Shown here one piece after another: positions 63,020 to 64,000 of a stretch of 64,000 nt of DNA. The stretch comes from Macquaria australasica (Eukaryota > Chordata > Actinopteri > Centrarchiformes > Percichthyidae), in assembly GCA_005408345.1 (NCBI GenBank), contig SEMN01000136.1, forward strand, positions 62,001-126,000. The letters run 5' to 3'. A program made the position numbers and the translations under genes. Position 1 is the first letter of the stretch. Each line of letters opens with the position of its first letter. The notes under the pieces were generated by a model. The model was not told the origin of the DNA. It was given only the letters and a program-made list of their open reading frames with translations, and did not search any database.

Positions 63020-63692
63020 TCCCAACCATAAAAAAGCTTCATCCGAAAAACAAAACCCCTCTAAAACTTTCGCTGTTATGTTATTTTTTCAGATTTTCAG
63101 TGTGCTAATTAGTTGTTACATTATTGAGTATATCATTTGGAATTTACTAATCAGCCAAATAACATGTAGCTTTATAGCATTAGACAGTTATGGCCAGGTA
63201 TTATATAACTGGCTTCTACAAACCTATAGGAGCTGTATGCTGCAGGCTGAGTCTGAGAAGCTGCGGCAGGCTTGGATCCAGGCAGTCCAGGCGAGCATCG
63301 CCTCTGCTTACAAAGACATCGCTGACAATTATTACATTGAGGTACGAACACGCTCATGTATTCACATACAGCGACAGTCTGTGCCGTTTCTTTTCATTAC
63401 AAATTGGTCCCAGGCAGCTTCAGAATCTCTGCCTCTGACCTGTCCACCTGTCTCTGCAGCGTTTGGACCGGACAGCCTCGCCCTCCACCAGCAGCATCGA
63501 CTCTGCCAGCGAGCCCAGAGAGAGGGGGGAGAGGGCTGATCGGGGAGTTCGGGGAGGTGGGGAAAGCCTCCTCCAGAGGGTACAGAGCCTGCCAGGCAAC
63601 GAGCTGTGCTGTGACTGTGGCCAAACGGCTCCCTGCTGGGCCTCCATCAACCTGGGAGTGCTGCTCTGCATCGAGTGCTCAGGGATCCACAG
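16805..63692 (+). CDS. acap3: acap3, Arf GTPase-activating protein (BAR-PH-ArfGAP), partial, 15 exons in window
   Basis: Exons: 16805-16851, 42944-43001, 47188-47307, 47888-47941, 51855-51913, 52318-52501, 52941-52985, 53126-53221, 54109-54183, 55683-55694, 62018-62130, 62622-62673, 62858-62958, 63230-63341, 63460-63692. All junctions are GT-AG and phase-consistent (1361 nt, 453 codons plus 2 nt). Residues 1 to about 230 form the membrane-curving BAR domain. About 269-365 is the PH domain (VVMEGYLFKRASNAFKTWNR). From about 415 starts the ArfGAP domain, whose zinc finger is CX2CX16CX2C at Cys426, 429, 446 and 449, followed by SGIHR carrying the catalytic Arg split by the last junction. The family stimulates GTP hydrolysis on ARF6 at endosomes and plasma membrane; ankyrin repeats should follow beyond the window. 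The high match to human ACAP3 as I remember it, plus the divergent pusl1, support acap3 over acap2. Confidence 0.95.
17479..17826 (-). other. Cys-rich open reading frame of unknown status in acap3 intron 1
   Basis: 115 codons, GC-rich relative to the rest of the intron, with about nine cysteines (ECSQTGTWTECGYNP, LCPGYELRPC, SSPCCLCA) and a CAG/CTG-encoded Ala run. I do not recognise a family. No splice context or promoter is evident, and the plus strand is also open here, so this may simply be a GC-rich non-coding patch. Confidence 0.2.
18934..19011 (+). repeat. 27-bp tandem repeat, about 2.9 copies
   Basis: Unit aaacaaatggcagcagatct followed by gttacat, perfectly repeated at 18934-18960 and 18961-18987, with a third copy truncated at 19011. 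The left edge forms a stem with TGCCATTT at 18924-18931. A second stem-loop (19019-19028 with 19044-19054) follows. Confidence 0.9.
19855..19875. promoter_or_regulatory. Palindromic RFX X-box-like site
   Basis: AGCTGTTGC-CTA-GCAACAGCT: perfect 9-base arms around a 3-base centre, matching the RFX X-box core GTTGCCTAGCAAC. Inside acap3 intron 1. Function is inferred from the motif only. Confidence 0.45.
27555..27585 (+). repeat. (TG)n microsatellite
   Basis: About 15 TG units in acap3 intron 1. Confidence 0.95.
28334..28418 (+). repeat. (CA)n microsatellite, long
   Basis: 85 bases of CA repeat with one CATA interruption near 28406. This is the longest dinucleotide tract in the window. Confidence 0.95.
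30505..30718 (+). repeat. Teleost interspersed repeat (SINE/L2-tail type), plus orientation
   Basis: Contains gtgattctaaattgtccgta, gtcagccctgtgattgactgg, cgaccagtcctgggtgtaccc, cgcccaatgtcagctggga and ends ggataagcggtatagaaaa followed by (tgga)n. I recognise this 3' tail as one of the commonest dispersed repeats in fish genomes. The class assignment (SINE or L2 LINE tail) is uncertain. Confidence 0.75.
30826..31000 (-). repeat. Diverged copy of the same repeat, opposite orientation
   Basis: Reads ccatccatgcattttctaaa, catcctatcccagcatgcatt, then tgggagaaaactgctcactg and gagccaccgtgctgc. This is the reverse complement order of the 30505-30718 family plus its usual upstream part. It is much more diverged than its neighbour. 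Confidence 0.55.
35711..35930 (+). repeat. Degenerate GCTGAAAC-family repeat
   Basis: Starts gctgaaacaattagtcgatc and ends gtcagctgtagcccct, with ttgcttcttttgtctgtc inside. A diverged member of the family at 7792-8124. Confidence 0.55.
36060..36505 (+). repeat. Fold-back teleost repeat with inverted arms
   Basis: The left arm (about 36080-36175) holds agcttagtataaagactgga, caagggggaaa, aacacctctaccagcacctg. The right arm (about 36285-36375) holds the reverse complements: aggtttagaggtgttggtag, tttccccctgtttcaagtct, ttatgctaagctaagcta. The centre carries cgacactttgtggttttatg. I recognise it as a common fish element. Transcripts through it would form a long hairpin. Confidence 0.7.
37229..37266 (+). 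repeat. (CAGA)n tetranucleotide repeat
   Basis: Tandem cagacagacagacaga after a shorter acagacagcaggcagac stretch, in acap3 intron 1. Confidence 0.9.
39170..39249 (+). repeat. LINE 3'-tail-like fragment ending in (ATT)n
   Basis: cagcgtctttgagcacttg, aaaagcgcttgataaataaa, then attattattatt. This resembles the 3' end of fish L2/CR1-like LINEs, where a 'gcgctatataaataaa' tail precedes an ATT run. Confidence 0.55.
39315..39351 (+). repeat. (TG)n microsatellite
   Basis: About 18 TG units in acap3 intron 1. Confidence 0.95.
42944..43001 (+). CDS. acap3: acap3 exon 2
   Basis: 58 nt, acceptor CTCTTCAG and donor GACAAG|GTATGC. Encodes (R)AGIDDVEMDVVEIEAKLDK, near-identical to the human BAR segment (ATIDEVETDVVEIEAKLDK). 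Confidence 0.95.
45816..45850. repeat. (TA)n microsatellite
   Basis: About 17 TA units in acap3 intron 2. Confidence 0.95.
46028..46262 (-). repeat. Reverse-oriented copy of the 4607-5165 repeat family
   Basis: Reads ctgtcagttggtcggtccac, cactttggtccagaataaaa, acagacattcatggtcccca, gcgccatgatgaggctgac and tggtgaaatgtctcaa, which are reverse complements of blocks in the 4607-5165 element. Confidence 0.6.
47188..47307 (+). CDS. acap3: acap3 exon 3
   Basis: 120 nt, acceptor CCACAAG and donor ATATCG|GTGAGC. Encodes LVKLCSGMIEAGRAYVSANK onward to KKEETIS (residues 36-75), the first long BAR helix. Confidence 0.95.
47839..47872 (+). repeat. (TG)17 just upstream of acap3 exon 4
   Basis: Ends 15 bases before the exon 4 acceptor, so it overlaps the branch-point/polypyrimidine zone. 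In RNA it is (UG)n, the preferred ligand of TDP-43-type proteins. Confidence 0.95.
47888..47941 (+). CDS. acap3: acap3 exon 4, between complementary repeats
   Basis: 54 nt, acceptor ATTGCAG and donor CACATG|GTAAGA. Encodes ECLEKCGESLQEIVNYHM (residues 76-93). Being a multiple of three, it could be skipped without a frameshift, removing 18 residues of the BAR domain. It has (TG)n upstream and (AC)n immediately downstream. Confidence 0.95.
47942..51854 (+). other. acap3 intron 4, with three (AC)n tracts
   Basis: 3.9 kb. (AC)n at 47947-47966, 48082-48137 and 48284-48311. The remainder is unremarkable AT-rich sequence, with a GA/GGA-rich stretch at about 51475-51560. No exon was recognised. Confidence 0.6.
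51855..51913 (+). CDS. acap3: acap3 exon 5
   Basis: 59 nt, acceptor TGCACAG and donor AAAGA|GTGAGT. Encodes ILFDQAQRSIKQQLYTFIK plus two bases of Glu113. Confidence 0.95.
52318..52501 (+). CDS. acap3: acap3 exon 6
   Basis: 184 nt, acceptor CTCCAG and donor CTGCAG|GTGAAA. Encodes DVRKFKDTKKQFDRVREDME onward to AFRHLALDYVLQ (residues 113-174), the central BAR helix. An (AC)n tract begins at the sixth intronic base. Confidence 0.95.
52941..52985 (+). CDS. acap3: acap3 exon 7
   Basis: 45 nt, acceptor TTGGCAG and donor GATGCA|GTGAGT. Encodes INVLQAKKKFEILDA, almost identical to human. Confidence 0.95.
53126..53221 (+). CDS. acap3: acap3 exon 8
   Basis: 96 nt, acceptor CCTGCAG and donor GCGCAG|GTAAGA. 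Encodes MLSFMRAQYTLFQQGFNILD and onward to YMKKLAAQ. Intron 7 before it is only 140 bp. Confidence 0.95.
53222..54108 (+). other. acap3 intron 8
   Basis: 887 bp, AT-rich. Nothing beyond short CA tracts is visible. Confidence 0.6.
54109..54183 (+). CDS. acap3: acap3 exon 9
   Basis: 75 nt, acceptor TGTGCAG and donor CAGAGA|GTGAGA. Encodes LDQLVIDSAMEKRELEHKHALIQQR in frame, the last BAR helix. Confidence 0.95.
54184..55682 (+). other. acap3 intron 9
   Basis: 1.5 kb, AT-rich with a (CTC)n stretch near 54240-54260. No additional exon or repeat was recognised. Confidence 0.6.
55683..55694 (+). CDS. acap3: acap3 exon 10, 12-nt microexon
   Basis: The acceptor TTCCTCCAG at 55681-55682 is followed by ACT CTG ATG CAG and the donor GTGAGT. 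Encodes Thr-Leu-Met-Gln, aligning with TLLQ in human ACAP3 just before DFSYD. Phase 0 on both sides. The strong pyrimidine tract and exact peptide match make this more than a chance hit. Confidence 0.85.
56128..56159 (+). repeat. (TG)16 microsatellite
   Basis: Uninterrupted TG run in acap3 intron 10. Confidence 0.95.
56304..56415 (+). repeat. (TG)n array plus 38-base word, copy A
   Basis: An interrupted TG array is followed by tctggaagcatcacagg, acgcagcagacaaaacattgt. The same word with three substitutions follows a TG array at 61071-61151. Confidence 0.85.
59500..59940 (+). promoter_or_regulatory. acap3: Intronic CpG island, candidate alternative acap3 promoter
   Basis: Much higher CpG and GC content than the surrounding intron (tcgcggcgtg, gagcgctcgcg, gaacgccgggagcgcgc), with an Sp1-type GGGGCGGGG at 59770-59778. 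No TATA box. It lies just upstream of an open exon that can splice in frame to exon 11. Confidence 0.55.
60052..60111 (+). CDS. acap3: Candidate alternative first coding exon of acap3 (BAR-less isoform)
   Basis: The ATG at 60052-60054 (G at -3) opens 20 codons starting MLLDACVL and ending LDYTL, then donor CTG|GTGAGG at 60112. An in-frame TAA at 60022-60024 closes the frame upstream, so the exon is self-contained. It ends in phase 0 and acap3 exon 11 starts in phase 0, so splicing gives ...DYTL-DFSYDDPK... and a protein with PH, ArfGAP and ankyrin parts but no BAR domain. A 13-codon upstream ORF begins at 59979. This is an inference without transcript support. Confidence 0.45.
60559..60606 (+). 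repeat. (GT)24 microsatellite
   Basis: Uninterrupted run in acap3 intron 10, about 450 bases after the candidate alternative exon. Confidence 0.95.
61071..61151 (+). repeat. (TG)n array plus 38-base word, copy B
   Basis: A TG array, then tctggaaacatcacaagac, gcagcagacaaaacactgt, which matches the word at 56378-56415 at 35 of 38 positions. Confidence 0.85.
61580..61850 (+). repeat. Possible dispersed repeat before acap3 exon 11
   Basis: The stretch from gctggacttttacacttatt through ggaattactttaggaaagga to ggaatgattacagcctgcag resembles a fish interspersed element from memory. No second copy is present in this window to confirm it. An ORF of 94 codons over it is not recognised as a protein. 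Confidence 0.3.
62018..62130 (+). CDS. acap3: acap3 exon 11 (start of PH domain)
   Basis: 113 nt, acceptor CCCTGCAG and donor AACAG|GTAAAA. Encodes DFSYDDPKLEFNVDAPNGVV then MEGYLFKRASNAFKTWN (residues 251-287). The phase-0 start makes it a compatible landing site for an alternative upstream exon. Confidence 0.95.
62131..62621 (+). other. acap3 intron 11, with a (TTTG)n tract
   Basis: 491 bp with a (TTTG)n/T-rich run at about 62291-62340. Nothing else is seen. Confidence 0.7.
62622..62673 (+). CDS. acap3: acap3 exon 12
   Basis: 52 nt, acceptor CTTCAAG and donor CTCAAG|GTACAG. Encodes RWFSIQNSQLVYQKKLK of the PH domain, almost identical to human. Confidence 0.95.
62858..62958 (+). CDS. acap3: acap3 exon 13
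   Basis: 101 nt, acceptor ATGCCAG and donor ACTAA|GTAAGT. Encodes DSLTVVVEDLRLCSVKPCED and onward to FCFEVVSPT plus two bases of Lys339. A (GT)27 tract starts at the fifth intronic base. Confidence 0.95.
62963..63016 (+). repeat. (GT)27 at the exon 13 donor
   Basis: 54-base GT run that begins inside the GTAAGT donor context of acap3 exon 13. Confidence 0.95.
63230..63341 (+). CDS. acap3: acap3 exon 14 (end of PH domain)
   Basis: 112 nt, acceptor CCTATAG and donor ATTGAG|GTACGA. Encodes (K)SCMLQAESEKLRQAWIQA onward to YKDIADNYYIE (residues 339-376), including the terminal PH helix with its conserved Trp. Confidence 0.95.
63460..63692 (+). CDS. acap3: acap3 exon 15 (linker and ArfGAP zinc finger)
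   Basis: 233 nt, acceptor TCTGCAG and donor CACAG|GTAACA. Starts with the linker RLDRTASPSTSSIDSASEPR, then ESLLQRVQSLPGNE and the zinc finger with Cys426, 429, 446 and 449, and WASINLGVLLCIECSGIH. The last two bases (AG) begin the catalytic Arg codon. Human has DPRW where this protein has APCW, adding a cysteine inside the finger loop. Confidence 0.95.
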
Positions 63693-64000
63693 GTAACAGC
63701 ACTTAACAGTACCAGAGAGTTTGTTCAGAGGCGAAAAGAACGGCAGGTGATCTGATGTAAAAATACGGCAGCATATTTTTGACAGTGTGAAATAACATTC
63801 TACAGCGAGGTGTTCCAGGAAATTAGCAAGCTCAAAACATCTTTACAAGATAACATTATTAAAACAACAACAACCCTAACATTGAGCTTCCTCCTCACTC
63901 TTATCAGTCTGCCTATTTTGTCCTGTTCTTCTTGTTTCATTTATATAACTCAGATGAGCAAATGTCTGCAATAAAGCATCACATGTATTAACAGGAAATG
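63693..64000 (+). other. acap3 intron 15 (partial)
   Basis: Non-coding to the window edge. The expected next peptide (SLGVH...) does not appear, so the gene continues outside. Confidence 0.8.

Noticed and set aside
62910..63539. 209-codon plus-strand ORF, the longest in the window
   Set aside because: It runs through exon 13, the GT repeat and introns 13-14. It is in the proper acap3 frame only for part of its length, so it is a composite of exons and intron.

Overview
The window is vertebrate nuclear DNA, almost certainly from a teleost fish. Genes are split into short exons with GT-AG introns. Introns are rich in CA/TG microsatellites and carry several interspersed repeats that I recognise as typical of ray-finned fish genomes. 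CpG-rich patches mark promoters. There are no prokaryotic operons, IS elements or CRISPR arrays.

Two genes are recognised, lying head to head. On the minus strand, positions 2245-14999 hold an eight-exon pusl1 gene (TruA-family tRNA pseudouridine synthase-like 1). On the plus strand, from 16805 past the right edge, lies acap3 (Arf GTPase-activating protein with BAR, PH, ArfGAP and ankyrin domains). Fifteen coding exons of acap3 are in the window, giving 453 codons plus 2 nt and ending inside the ArfGAP zinc finger. The same divergent PUSL1/ACAP3 pair exists at human 1p36.33, which supports calling this gene acap3 rather than acap2. I cannot tell whether it is the teleost a or b copy.

Layout: 1-185 probable 3' end of a convergent plus-strand gene; 186-2160 no gene seen; 2165-15300 pusl1; 15300-16530 intergenic; 16530-16851 acap3 promoter, 5'UTR and exon 1; 16852-42943 the 26 kb intron 1; 42944-55694 exons 2-10 (BAR domain, ending in a 12-nt microexon); 55695-62017 the 6.3 kb intron 10; 62018-63692 exons 11-15 (PH domain and start of ArfGAP); 63693-64000 intron 15.

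The strongest candidate for something undescribed is in intron 10. A CpG island at about 59500-59940 is followed by an in-frame ATG at 60052, a 20-codon open exon and a good GTGAGG donor in phase 0. That is exactly the phase needed to splice to PH exon 11. It would give an ACAP3 form that lacks the BAR domain. A second notable signal is at pusl1 exon 5, where an (AT)20 microsatellite sits exactly where the 5' splice site should be. Joining the exons leaves the frame two bases short, as expected if the AG|GT junction was replaced by repeat. Several acap3 exons (4, 6, 13) also have dinucleotide repeats touching their splice donors; exon 4 lies between complementary (TG)n and (AC)n tracts.
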